From Xanthobacter autotrophicus (GTDB lineage Bacteria > Pseudomonadota > Alphaproteobacteria > Rhizobiales > Xanthobacteraceae): a stretch of 64,000 nt of DNA. Below, in pieces: positions 33,611-41,732 of this stretch. Position numbers and translations under genes: made by a program. Location of the stretch: NCBI RefSeq assembly GCF_043194295.1, contig NZ_JBAFVK010000012.1; one strand, given 5' to 3'. The notes beneath the pieces were generated by a model. That model was not told the origin of the DNA, did not search any database, and was given only the letters and a program-made list of their open reading frames with translations. Every line of letters begins with the position of its first letter. Position 1 is the stretch's first letter.

Positions 33611-33667
33611 AATTCACATGCTATGCATGGTTCATGTGAATTATACATTTCATCTAATGTGAAATGT
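33611..33667 (+). promoter_or_regulatory. Two palindromes upstream of the sulfate-binding protein gene
   Basis: Palindrome 1: AATTCACATG (33611-33620), 12-base spacer, CATGTGAATT (33633-33642). Palindrome 2: ACATTTCA (33645-33652), seven bases, TGAAATGT (33660-33667). Their centres are about 30 bases apart and both contain TTCA/TGAA arms. They end 17 bases before the start codon in an AT-rich patch, and so probably bind a repressor or activator. Confidence 0.7.
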
Positions 33668-33683
33668 GGATGGGAGAAGCCTC

Positions 33684-34721
33684 ATGATCAGCCGCCGCGC
33701 CGTTCTTGCTTTCGCGCTTGCCGGCGCCGCCGTGGCGCCCCTCGGCACCCTGCCGGCCTTTGCCCAGCAGGGTCCGGCCCAGCAGGGGCCGAACACGCTG
33801 CTCAACGTCTCCTACGACATCTCCCGCGAGCTGTTCACCGCGGTGAACAACGATTTCATCCCCTTCTGGAAGAGCAAGACCGGGCAGGAGCTGACCGTGA
33901 ACCAGAGCCATGCCGGCTCCTCGCGCCAGGCCCGCGCCATCCTGGAGGGCCTGGAGGCGGACGTGGTCACCTTCAACCAGGTGATCGACGTGGATACGCT
34001 GGCCAAGGCCGGCTTCGTGGCCAAGGACTGGCAGGCGAAGTTCCCCAACGCCGCCTCGCCCTATTATTCCTTCCCCGCCTTCCTGGTGCGCGCTGGCAAC
34101 CCGAAGGGCATCAAGGATTGGTCGGACCTGGTTCGGGACGACGTGAAGGTCATCTTCCCCAACCCGAAGACCTCGGGCAATGCGCGCTATACCTATCTGG
34201 CCGCCTATGCCTTCGCGCTGGAGCAGTTCAAGGGCGACGCCGCCAAGGCCGACGCCTTCGTGAAGAAGCTGCTCGCCAACGTGCCCGTGTTCGACACCGG
34301 CGGCCGCGCCGCCACCACCACCTTCGTGGAGCGCGATACCGGCGACGTGCTGGTGACCTTCGAGGCCGAGACCCGCACCATCGAGGGCCTCTATCCCGAT
34401 CGCAAGCTGGAGACGGTGGTGCCCTCGGTGAGCCTGCTCGCCGAGTTCCCGGTGGCGGTGGTGGACAAGGTGGTGGACAAGCGCGGCTCCCGCGCCTCGG
34501 CCACGGCCTATCTCGAATTCCTGTATTCCCCCGCCGGCCAGACCATCGCCGCCAAGGCCTTCCACCGGGTGGTGGATCCCAAGGTGGCCGATGAGTTCAA
34601 GGGCCAGTTCCCGCCGGTGCGTCTCGTGAAGGTGGAGGACGTGTTCGGCGGCTGGCAGAAGCTCCAGGCCGAGCACTTCGCCTCCGGCGGCAAGCTGGAT
34701 TCGCTCTTTACCGGCAAGTGA
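33684..34721 (+). CDS. Sulfate ABC transporter substrate-binding protein
   Basis: 345 residues. Signal peptide with twin arginines (MISRRAVLAFALAG), ending PAFAQ; a Tat route is possible, Sec also. The mature protein matches the Sbp/CysP family: LLNVSYDISRELF near the N terminus, QSHAGSSRQARAI and FPNPKTSGNARY. It should bind sulfate or thiosulfate in the periplasm. The start at 33684 has GGGAG upstream. No cysT/W/A permease genes follow, so it must work with a transporter encoded elsewhere. Confidence 0.9.
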   Translation: MISRRAVLAFALAGAAVAPLGTLPAFAQQGPAQQGPNTLLNVSYDISRELFTAVNNDFIPFWKSKTGQELTVNQSHAGSSRQARAILEGLEADVVTFNQVIDVDTLAKAGFVAKDWQAKFPNAASPYYSFPAFLVRAGNPKGIKDWSDLVRDDVKVIFPNPKTSGNARYTYLAAYAFALEQFKGDAAKADAFVKKLLANVPVFDTGGRAATTTFVERDTGDVLVTFEAETRTIEGLYPDRKLETVVPSVSLLAEFPVAVVDKVVDKRGSRASATAYLEFLYSPAGQTIAAKAFHRVVDPKVADEFKGQFPPVRLVKVEDVFGGWQKLQAEHFASGGKLDSLFTGK

Positions 34722-35175
34722 GCGGGGAGAGTGAGCGAGCGGGCTTAAAGCCACGTGGTGCCGGGTGGACGCCCTGTCGCGAGGTGCGGCGGGCCCAGCC
34801 CCGGTGAGCGTCCCGCATGAGGGGCCGGCGCCTTAAGACAATAGCGCACCGTCGCCGTCCGGCTAGACCGGACGGCCCATGGCCCGGCCGGGACACCGCG
34901 GCGGGCGCTTGCAAAGCGGCGAGACAGACCCTCCGGTCAAGCCGGAGGGTGACGAATGGGGAGGCGCCAGCCCTACGCCACTCCCGCTTGGGGGGAGGGC
35001 GGCGCTCTCCTGTGTCGCTTTCCCGCCCTTGTCGGCTTTGGCCGGCGCGCGCACCCGCGCGAGGGCAAGGGCACGTTGTGCCAATATATTGGCAAGGCTA
35101 GACTTTTCAGGTTTTTGCAGCTCCGGCACACATTTTGAATGGCTCCAGACCAGCCCCACCGAGCCGTGAGCCGTC
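34722..35175. other. Intergenic region, 454 bp, with one hairpin
   Basis: The only clear structure is a 9-bp perfect stem ACCCTCCGG / CCGGAGGGT with a five-base loop at 34928-34950, without a U tract. It looks like a dispersed intergenic palindrome rather than a terminator. An AT-rich patch near 35083-35125 may hold the promoter of the downstream ferredoxin gene. No coding sequence is supported. Confidence 0.5.
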
Positions 35176-35529
35176 ATGTCTGAAGCTGCCGAAAGCGAAG
35201 TCCTCGATATCCCGCAGGTTTATACGCACCACGTGTTCTGCTGCTTCACCCAGCGGCCGCCGCAGCATCCGCGCGGCTCGTGCGGGGCCAATGGCGCGGC
35301 CCCCCTGTGGGACCGTCTCGCCAAGAAGCTCGAGGCGTCGGGCCGTCGCGACATCGCCATGACCTCCTCGGGCTGCCTCAGCTTCTGCCAGGCCGGCCCC
35401 ATCATGGTCGTTTACCCGCAGGGCATCTGGTACACGCCCAAGTCCCCGGAAGACATCGACGAGATCGTCACCTCCCACCTCCTCGGCGGGAAGCCGGTGG
35501 AGCGGCTCATCATCGTTCCGCGCATCTGA
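35176..35529 (+). CDS. Thioredoxin-like [2Fe-2S] ferredoxin
   Basis: 117 residues. The fold and cysteines match thioredoxin-like ferredoxins (Azotobacter Shethna-protein type): a cysteine in HVFCCFTQRPP, one in HPRGSCG, and two in SSGCLSFCQAGP form the cluster site. An extra cysteine sits beside the first. Cytosolic electron carrier; the partner is unknown. It stands alone and no nitrogenase gene is in view. Confidence 0.88.
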   Translation: MSEAAESEVLDIPQVYTHHVFCCFTQRPPQHPRGSCGANGAAPLWDRLAKKLEASGRRDIAMTSSGCLSFCQAGPIMVVYPQGIWYTPKSPEDIDEIVTSHLLGGKPVERLIIVPRI

Positions 35530-35542
35530 GGCCATTGATCAA

Positions 35543-35604
35543 GCTCGCGCGGTACTTGAGCGCACCCAATCGGCATCGGTCGAAGACCGGTGCCGATGGT
35601 CTGA
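35543..35604. repeat. Dispersed intergenic element, copy A
   Basis: Begins GCTCGCGCGG, has a 17-base middle, then a 13-bp hairpin (one GU pair) at 35569-35597 with GAA loop and the tail TGGTCTGA. It matches copy B at 50024 base-for-base in layout. It lies between the ferredoxin gene and the convergent REC-kinase gene and may act as a terminator for either. Confidence 0.8.
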
Positions 35605-35623
35605 AATCCGCCCGGCGGTCCCG

Positions 35624-36754
35624 TCAGGTACGCTCGGCGAGGCGGAAGGTGAGCCGCACGCAGGTACCCGTCGCCCGCGCATCCAAAGTGGGCTCGCAGC
35701 CGAGCTTGGTGGACATGGCCCGCACGATGCGGGTGCCGAGCCCGGTGGACGGAACCGCGCCAGTCTCCACGGCTTTCGGGGCCGCCATGCCCGCCCCGTC
35801 GTCCTCCACCGTGAAGTCGATGCGCTCGCCCTGCCGCTTCAGCGCCACCCGCACCGCGCCTTCACCGCCGGGATAGGCGTATTTCAGGGCATTGATCACC
35901 AGTTCCGTGGCGATGATGCCCACCGCCACGGCGCGGTCGGGATCGATATGGATGGGGTCCGCATCCAGGGTGATGGTGATGCCGCCGTGGTCCCGATGGG
36001 CCGACACCTGCAGGTCATCCAGCAGCGAACCGATATATTGGTCGAGGGCGACGGTGGCGATCTGGTCGGAGGTGTAGAGCCGGCGATGCACCTGGGCCAC
36101 GGCCGAGACGCGGTTGCGGGCGGAGTTCAGCGCCTCCTTCACCCGCCCGTCCTCGGTGGCGCTGGCTTGGACGTTCAGCAGCGACACGATGATCTGCAAC
36201 GAATTGCCCACCCGGTGGTTCATCTCGCGCAAGAGCAGAGCGCGCTCGGCGGCCAGCGCCTCGAAGCGGTCGCGGGCGGCGCGGATCTCCGCTTCCGCCG
36301 CCTCGTGGGCGCGGCGCATGCGCACCTGCTCCACCGCCGCCACGAAGGCGGCGCGCAACAGCTCGATGAAATCAGCCTGCACCTCCTTCACCACATAGTC
36401 GGCCGCCCCGGCCTTCAGCGCCGCCACCGCAAGGCGGCCGTCCTGGGCGCCGGTGACGTAGACCACGGGCGGGGTGTGATCGAGCGCCCGGATGGCGCGC
36501 AAGGTGGCGATGCCGTCCTGGCCCGGCATGTAGTGGTCGAGGGCCACCACGTCGAAGCGTTCGGCCGCCACCAGGGCCAGCCCCTCTTCCCCCGAGCCCG
36601 CCAGCACCACCTCGAACCCGAGCCGCCCCAGCTGGCGCTGCACCAGGCGCCCGAGCGCCGGATCGTCATCCACATAGAGGACGCGCAGCGGCAGCGGCGA
36701 GGCGGATGTGCCGTCCTGGAGCGGGGCGGAGGGTTCGGGAACCGAGCCATCCAT
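35624..36754 (-). CDS. Receiver-HisKA_2 hybrid histidine kinase
   Basis: 376 residues. An N-terminal receiver domain has phospho-acceptor Asp73 (VALDHYMPG) and Lys123. A coiled-coil linker follows, then a HisKA_2 dimerisation domain with His180 in REMNHRVGNSLQI, then HATPase_c with N-box ELVINALKYAYPGG. No membrane segment. It is the last of three overlapping signalling genes: its ATG overlaps the response regulator stop by one base. Having the receiver in front of the kinase suggests its activity is set by phosphorylation from the upstream CHASE3 kinase or a shared pool. Confidence 0.92.
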   Translation of the reverse strand: MDGSVPEPSAPLQDGTSASPLPLRVLYVDDDPALGRLVQRQLGRLGFEVVLAGSGEEGLALVAAERFDVVALDHYMPGQDGIATLRAIRALDHTPPVVYVTGAQDGRLAVAALKAGAADYVVKEVQADFIELLRAAFVAAVEQVRMRRAHEAAEAEIRAARDRFEALAAERALLLREMNHRVGNSLQIIVSLLNVQASATEDGRVKEALNSARNRVSAVAQVHRRLYTSDQIATVALDQYIGSLLDDLQVSAHRDHGGITITLDADPIHIDPDRAVAVGIIATELVINALKYAYPGGEGAVRVALKRQGERIDFTVEDDGAGMAAPKAVETGAVPSTGLGTRIVRAMSTKLGCEPTLDARATGTCVRLTFRLAERT

Positions 36755-37191
36755 CAGTCTGTCTCCGGAACCTGGATGACGGAGAAGAACAACCCGAGCT
36801 GGCGGATGGCGTTGGCGAAATTCTCGTAATTCACCGGCTTGGTCACATACACATTGGCGCCGAGATCATAGCAGCGCTGGATTTCCACCTTGTCGTCGGT
36901 GGTGGTCAGCACCACCACGGGCGAGCGCTTGAGATGCTCGTTCTGCTTGATGCGGGCGAGGATCTCCACACCGGTCATGTCCGGCAGGTTCAGGTCGAGC
37001 AGCACCAGCAGCGCCCGGCCGATATGGTCGCGCCCGGTGCCGTCGGCGCCGAACAGGAACTGCACCGCGCTGGTACCATCGGTGAAGGGGAGGATGTCGT
37101 TGCGCACCCCGGCGCGGCGGATGTTCTTCTCGATGAGGCGCGCGTGGCCCTCGTCGTCCTCGACCATCACAATGGTGACGTGTTCAGTCAT
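36754..37191 (-). CDS. Single-domain response regulator (CheY-like)
   Basis: 145 residues with only a receiver domain. Acidic pair EDD at 11-13, phospho-acceptor Asp66 (VLLDLNLPDMTG) and Lys118 (YVTKPVN). It has no output domain, so it passes or drains phosphate or acts by protein contact. It is of the Rcp1-like group often next to phytochrome or CHASE-type kinases. It overlaps both neighbours (ATGA with the upstream kinase, TGATG with the downstream one). Confidence 0.93.
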   Translation of the reverse strand: MTEHVTIVMVEDDEGHARLIEKNIRRAGVRNDILPFTDGTSAVQFLFGADGTGRDHIGRALLVLLDLNLPDMTGVEILARIKQNEHLKRSPVVVLTTTDDKVEIQRCYDLGANVYVTKPVNYENFANAIRQLGLFFSVIQVPETD

Positions 37192-38762
37192 GTGTCCTTG
37201 TGTCCGTTGTCTATGGGCAGGCGGCGCGGCAGCGTGACCTTGAGGGTCGAGCCCTCGCCGAGGGTGGAATCGAGGGAGATCAGCCCGCCCATGCGTCGCA
37301 CCAGCGCCCGCACATGGGCAAGGCCGATGCCTTCGCCCGGTCGATCCTGGCGGCCGGAGCGGCGGAACAGCTCGAACACCCGGCCGCGATCCTTGGGATC
37401 GATGCCGCGCCCGTTGTCCTTGACCACGAAGGTGATGAAGCCGGGGGTGTTCACGGCGCTCACCTCGATCACCCCGGGCACGCCGTCGCGCAGGTATTTC
37501 AGGGCGTTGTCGAGGAGGTTGGTGAAAATCTGCTCCAGTGCGAGGCGGTCGGAATGGATTACCGGAAGCTGCCCCGCGCGGATCACTGCGCCCACCTCGT
37601 TCGTCTGGTGGGCCATGGAGCCGGCGATGTTGGCGATCAACTCCCCCACGTCCACGTCCACGGGCATGAATTCCTTCCGCCCCTCCCGCGACAAGGCGAG
37701 GATGGCGTTGATCAGGCGATCCATGCGCGTGATGGAGGTCTTGATGAAGCCCAGCGCCTCCTCGAAATCGGCCGCCATCTCGGCATCCGCTTCCCGCGCT
37801 TCGCCCGCCGTCTCGCGGAGCCGGCCAAGGCGCTGGAACAGCTCCGTTCGCATGGTCTCGATCTCGCTCGTGAAGCCCATGATGTTCACGAGCGGCGAGC
37901 GCAGGTCATGGCTGACAATGTAGGCGAAGCGCTGAATCTCGTCGTTGGCTTCCTTCAGGTCGGCGGTGCGCGCGGCCACCCTTTGCTCAAGGCCGGCGTT
38001 GACGGTCTCCAGCTCCTGCTGGGCCTCCTCCAGCGCAGCGATGGTGCGCCGGTTGAGATAGAGCGCGAGGCCGCCGAGGGCGAGCACCACGGCAAAACCG
38101 CCGGCGCTCACGGCGGTCAGCCAGCCGGCGCTGTGTCGTGAGGCTATGGCACGGCTGTCCAGCAATTGGGTCTCGGCCGCCTTCATGTCGATGAGAAGCG
38201 TGCCGAGGCGGCTCATGGCGCCTTCGCTGCGGTCGGCTTTCAGATCCGCCTGCGCGGCCTCCACGTCACCGCTCTGGCGCAAGGCGATGGCGCGCTCGAA
38301 AGACGCAAACCGGCTATCGAGAAGCGGCCGCGCCTCGGCGACGCGGGCCTGCTGGGCGGGGTTGTCCTGCGTCAGGGCGCCGATCTCGTCGAGGCTCGGC
38401 AGGGCGCGGGCCTTGGACTCCTCGTAGAAGCGCAGGAAGCCGTCACCGCCGGTGATGAGAAAGCCCCGCTCGGCGCTTTCCGCCCGCCGGACCATGACCT
38501 GCAATTGCGAGATGGCATTCATCACGCGCAAGGTATGGGTCACGCTGTCCGCATCATCCTGCGCGCGGTACACCAGCGTGATCGACATGGCGCTGATGGA
38601 CGCGAGCACCGCAAATCCGAGGACGAGCAGCAGCGTGGGGCCGGGCAGGCGCAGCCGGCCGGCTGGAGCGCGGGACACGTCGCCTGCGGGAGCCTTCTCA
38701 CGGCTGGGGATGTCGCGGGCGGGATTTTCATGCCCGGACGTACCAGGCATCACCAGCGCCAT
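37188..38762 (-). CDS. CHASE3-domain membrane histidine kinase
   Basis: 524 residues. TM1 is at about 41-65 and TM2 at about 211-237; they enclose a periplasmic CHASE3 domain of about 145 residues. A coiled coil runs from 240-275. HisKA has His285 in YIVSHDLRSPL. HATPase_c has N-box TNLLDNALKYL, DNGRGIDP and GEGIGLAH. CHASE3 ligands are unknown. First gene of the three-gene overlapping operon, so it is the likely sensor feeding the single-domain regulator and possibly the downstream hybrid kinase. Confidence 0.93.
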   Translation of the reverse strand: MALVMPGTSGHENPARDIPSREKAPAGDVSRAPAGRLRLPGPTLLLVLGFAVLASISAMSITLVYRAQDDADSVTHTLRVMNAISQLQVMVRRAESAERGFLITGGDGFLRFYEESKARALPSLDEIGALTQDNPAQQARVAEARPLLDSRFASFERAIALRQSGDVEAAQADLKADRSEGAMSRLGTLLIDMKAAETQLLDSRAIASRHSAGWLTAVSAGGFAVVLALGGLALYLNRRTIAALEEAQQELETVNAGLEQRVAARTADLKEANDEIQRFAYIVSHDLRSPLVNIMGFTSEIETMRTELFQRLGRLRETAGEAREADAEMAADFEEALGFIKTSITRMDRLINAILALSREGRKEFMPVDVDVGELIANIAGSMAHQTNEVGAVIRAGQLPVIHSDRLALEQIFTNLLDNALKYLRDGVPGVIEVSAVNTPGFITFVVKDNGRGIDPKDRGRVFELFRRSGRQDRPGEGIGLAHVRALVRRMGGLISLDSTLGEGSTLKVTLPRRLPIDNGHKDT

Positions 38763-39011
38763 GGCGCATTCTCACCGGATGGCGCGGCGCTGCCCATCGC
38801 GTCTTCAGGGGGCGACGGTGAGAATGGCTCCGGCGAGTGTCTCGTCATGGTCCTCATCGGGTGGTCACGTTCCGTTCCGTTGACAGGTGCCCCGCTGCCA
38901 GGGCCCCTGCGCGCAGTACCGCTTCAGGTGCATAATCATCGTTGCGCTTGAAGGTTCCCGAGCTTCGCGCTTGGATGAACAGGAAATCGTCGTTTTTTTG
39001 AATGGAGTGCC

Positions 39012-40412
39012 ATGCAGGTCCAGGTTCCAGGCCGCCGACCCGACGATGCCGCGGCCCCCGGGGTCACGGACGAGGCGGCGGAATATGTGACAGCTTTCGG
39101 CATGCCGGAGGTCGTGGAGGTTCTCCTGCCCGACACCTCGGCGGTGCTGCGGGGCAAGTGGATTCCCGGCCATTCCATGGGCAAGATCTGGAAGGACGGC
39201 GTCGCGATCCCCCTCTCCATCTTCGGCCTTGATGTCTGGGGCTGCGAGGTGGAGGCCTCTGAAATCCACATGGAGACCGGCGACAAGGACGGCCTGTGCT
39301 GGCCGGTGCCGGGCACCCTGAAGCCGGTGCCCTGGGCCCCGCGCCACACCGCGCAGGTGCTCATCACCATGCATGAGCCCGACGGCTCGCCCCGCGGCCG
39401 GCCGTGGAAGCTTGATCCGCGCCAGCAACTGGCCGCCGTGGTGGACCGCTTCGCCGCGCGGGGGCTCTCGCCGTGCGTGGCCTTCGAGCTGGAATTCTAC
39501 CTGCTGAAGCCGTCCGACGTGCCGGGCGCGCCGCCTGAGCCGGTGTTCCAGGCCACCGGGCAGGCGCGGCAGAATATGTATGCCATGTCCGACCTCGACG
39601 CCTTCGCCGAGGTCCTGCACGACATGCGCGCCGCCTGCGTGACGCAGGGCCTGCCGGCCGATACCGTGATCTCGGAGGCAGCTCCCGGCCAGTTCGAGGT
39701 CAATCTCTATCACAAGGTGGATGCGCTGGGCGCCGCCGACGATGCGGTGCTGCTGCGCCGGCTCATCGACGGCGTGGCGCGCCGCCATGGGCTGAAGGCC
39801 ACCTTCATGGCCAAGCCGCTGGCGGATTTCGCCGGCAACGGCATGCACGTCCATGCGAGCCTGATGGAGCAGGGCGGCGGCAACCTGTTCGCCCGGGAGG
39901 ATGGGGTGGGGGACACAGCCCTGCGCCACGCCGCCGGCGGCATGCTCGCCAGCATGGCCGACGCGACGCTGATCTTCGTGCCGAGCTTCAACGGCTACCG
40001 TCGGCTGGTGCCGGGCAGCTACGCGCCGACCTCGGCGAGCTGGGGCTTCGACAACAGGCTGGTGGCGGTGCGCGTGCCCAACGGGCCGCGCCACGCCCGC
40101 CGGCTGGAGCATCGCATCGCCGGTGCGGAGGCCCATCCCCATCTCGTGCTCGCGGCCATCCTCGCCGGCATGTTGGACGGGCTGGAGCGGGGCATCGAGC
40201 CACCGCCGCCGCTGGAGGGCAACGCCTACGAGCAGATCGGCGAGCCCCTGTCTCCAGACATGGAGGTAGCAGTGGAGCGCTTTGCTGCCTCCGATTTCAT
40301 CGCCCGAACCTTCGGCGTGGACTACCGGCGCATCTATGCAGCCATGAAGCGGGACGAGCTTGCGGCTTTCCGCAAGGTCATCCTTCCATTGGAGTACGAA
40401 ACGTATCTGTGA
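39012..40412 (+). CDS. Glutamine synthetase-family enzyme, glutamylpolyamine synthetase-like
   Basis: 466 residues, GS fold. Metal and ATP ligands are seen in FELEFYLL, SEAAPGQFEVNLYH and NGMHVHAS. The substrate region VRVPNGPRHARRLEHRI differs from true GlnA and resembles PuuA-type gamma-glutamylpolyamine synthetases. There is no tyrosine adenylylation site typical of GlnA. The start has GGAG six bases upstream. The next gene encodes a polyamine-binding protein, which supports a role in putrescine or related amine use. Other gamma-glutamylamide substrates cannot be excluded. Confidence 0.82.
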   Translation: MQVQVPGRRPDDAAAPGVTDEAAEYVTAFGMPEVVEVLLPDTSAVLRGKWIPGHSMGKIWKDGVAIPLSIFGLDVWGCEVEASEIHMETGDKDGLCWPVPGTLKPVPWAPRHTAQVLITMHEPDGSPRGRPWKLDPRQQLAAVVDRFAARGLSPCVAFELEFYLLKPSDVPGAPPEPVFQATGQARQNMYAMSDLDAFAEVLHDMRAACVTQGLPADTVISEAAPGQFEVNLYHKVDALGAADDAVLLRRLIDGVARRHGLKATFMAKPLADFAGNGMHVHASLMEQGGGNLFAREDGVGDTALRHAAGGMLASMADATLIFVPSFNGYRRLVPGSYAPTSASWGFDNRLVAVRVPNGPRHARRLEHRIAGAEAHPHLVLAAILAGMLDGLERGIEPPPPLEGNAYEQIGEPLSPDMEVAVERFAASDFIARTFGVDYRRIYAAMKRDELAAFRKVILPLEYETYL

Positions 40413-40525
40413 AGCACCGCGTTTCCTGTTGAGGGGTGCTGCCCAACCACATAGCCTTGGGTGCAGGGGGGCACCTTCAGGGCAACCTTGCAAAACATGA
40501 CCCCCTTTCCAGAGGAGAACGGCGG

Positions 40526-41632
40526 ATGCGTCGTCATTTCGTAGCGGCAATCATGTGTGCCACGCTGGGTTGGGCTGGCGCGGCTTCGGCCCAGGACAAG
40601 GTGCTCAACGTCTTCAACTGGTCGGATTATATCGACCCGACGGTGCTGGAGGACTTCACCAAGGAAACCGGCATCAAGGTTCGCTACGACGTCTTCGACA
40701 GCAACGAGGTGCTGGAGACGAAGCTGCTCGCGGGCAAGACCGGCTACGACGTGGTGGTGCCGTCCGGCTCCTTCCTGCAGCGCCAGATCAAGGCCGGCAT
40801 CTTCCTGACCCTCGACAAGTCGAAGATCCCGAACCTGCAATACGCTTGGCCCGAGGTGACCAAGCGCCTCGCCGTCTACGACCCGGACAACGCCCACGCC
40901 GTCAACTACATGTGGGGCACCACGGGCATCGGCTACAACGTGGACAAGGTGAAGGAACGGCTCGGCGACATTCCCATGAATACGTGGGACATCGTGTTCA
41001 AGCCGGAAATCCTCTCCAAGCTCAAGGATTGCGGCGTCTATTTCCTCGATGGCCCGGAGGAGGTGATCCCCTCCGCCATGAAGTATCTGGGGCTTGATCC
41101 CAATTCGAAGAACCCGGACGACATCGCCAAGGCCGGCGAACTGCTCATGTTGGTTCGCCCCTATATCAAGAAGTTCGATTCCTCGGGCTATATCAATGCC
41201 CTGGCGCGCGGCGACATCTGTCTGGCCCTGGGCTGGTCGGGTGACATTTTCCAGGCCAAGACCCGCGCCGCCGAGGCTGCGAAGAAGACCAAGAAGCCGC
41301 CGGTGAACGTGGCCTACGTGATCCCGAAGCAGGGCGCGCTCATGTGGTTCGACAATTTCGCCATCCCCAAGGATGCGAAGAATATCGACAACGCCCTCGT
41401 CTTCATCAACTACATGATGCGGCCGGAAGTGGCGGCGAAGAACTCCAACTTCATTTCCTATGCCAACGGCAACCTGGAATCGCAGAAGTTCATCGACAAG
41501 GACATCCTGAACAATCCGTCCATCTATCCGGACAAGGAGACGTTCGACCGGCTGTTCATCGTCACCACCAACGAGCCGCCGGTGCAGCGGGTCATCACCA
41601 AGACCTGGAACAGCTTCAAGCGCGGCAAGTGA
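40526..41632 (+). CDS. Putrescine/spermidine ABC transporter binding protein (PotF-like)
   Basis: 368 residues with a signal peptide (1-23, GAASAQD). The PotD/PotF signature LNVFNWSDYIDPTVLEDF follows directly after cleavage; WGTTGIGYN and ALGWSGDIFQA line the ligand site. Periplasmic polyamine receptor. The start at 40526 has AGGAG nine bases upstream. It lies 113 bases after the GS-like gene and has a strong terminator after it. No permease genes are adjacent. Confidence 0.92.
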   Translation: MRRHFVAAIMCATLGWAGAASAQDKVLNVFNWSDYIDPTVLEDFTKETGIKVRYDVFDSNEVLETKLLAGKTGYDVVVPSGSFLQRQIKAGIFLTLDKSKIPNLQYAWPEVTKRLAVYDPDNAHAVNYMWGTTGIGYNVDKVKERLGDIPMNTWDIVFKPEILSKLKDCGVYFLDGPEEVIPSAMKYLGLDPNSKNPDDIAKAGELLMLVRPYIKKFDSSGYINALARGDICLALGWSGDIFQAKTRAAEAAKKTKKPPVNVAYVIPKQGALMWFDNFAIPKDAKNIDNALVFINYMMRPEVAAKNSNFISYANGNLESQKFIDKDILNNPSIYPDKETFDRLFIVTTNEPPVQRVITKTWNSFKRGK

Positions 41633-41680
41633 GGCGCGGGCTGATGTGAACGGCTGAGCCGGACAGTCAGCCACGAACAA

Positions 41681-41716
41681 AAAGACCGCCGGAAGCAGCT
41701 GCTTCCGGCGGTCTTT
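41681..41716. terminator. Bidirectional terminator
   Basis: A perfectly symmetrical 36-base palindrome with arms starting AAAGACCGCCGG. It is flanked by an A run on the left and TTTG on the right, between the convergent potF-like and degT-like genes. It serves both. Confidence 0.92.
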
Positions 41717-41732
41717 GCATGAGTGGGTTGCC

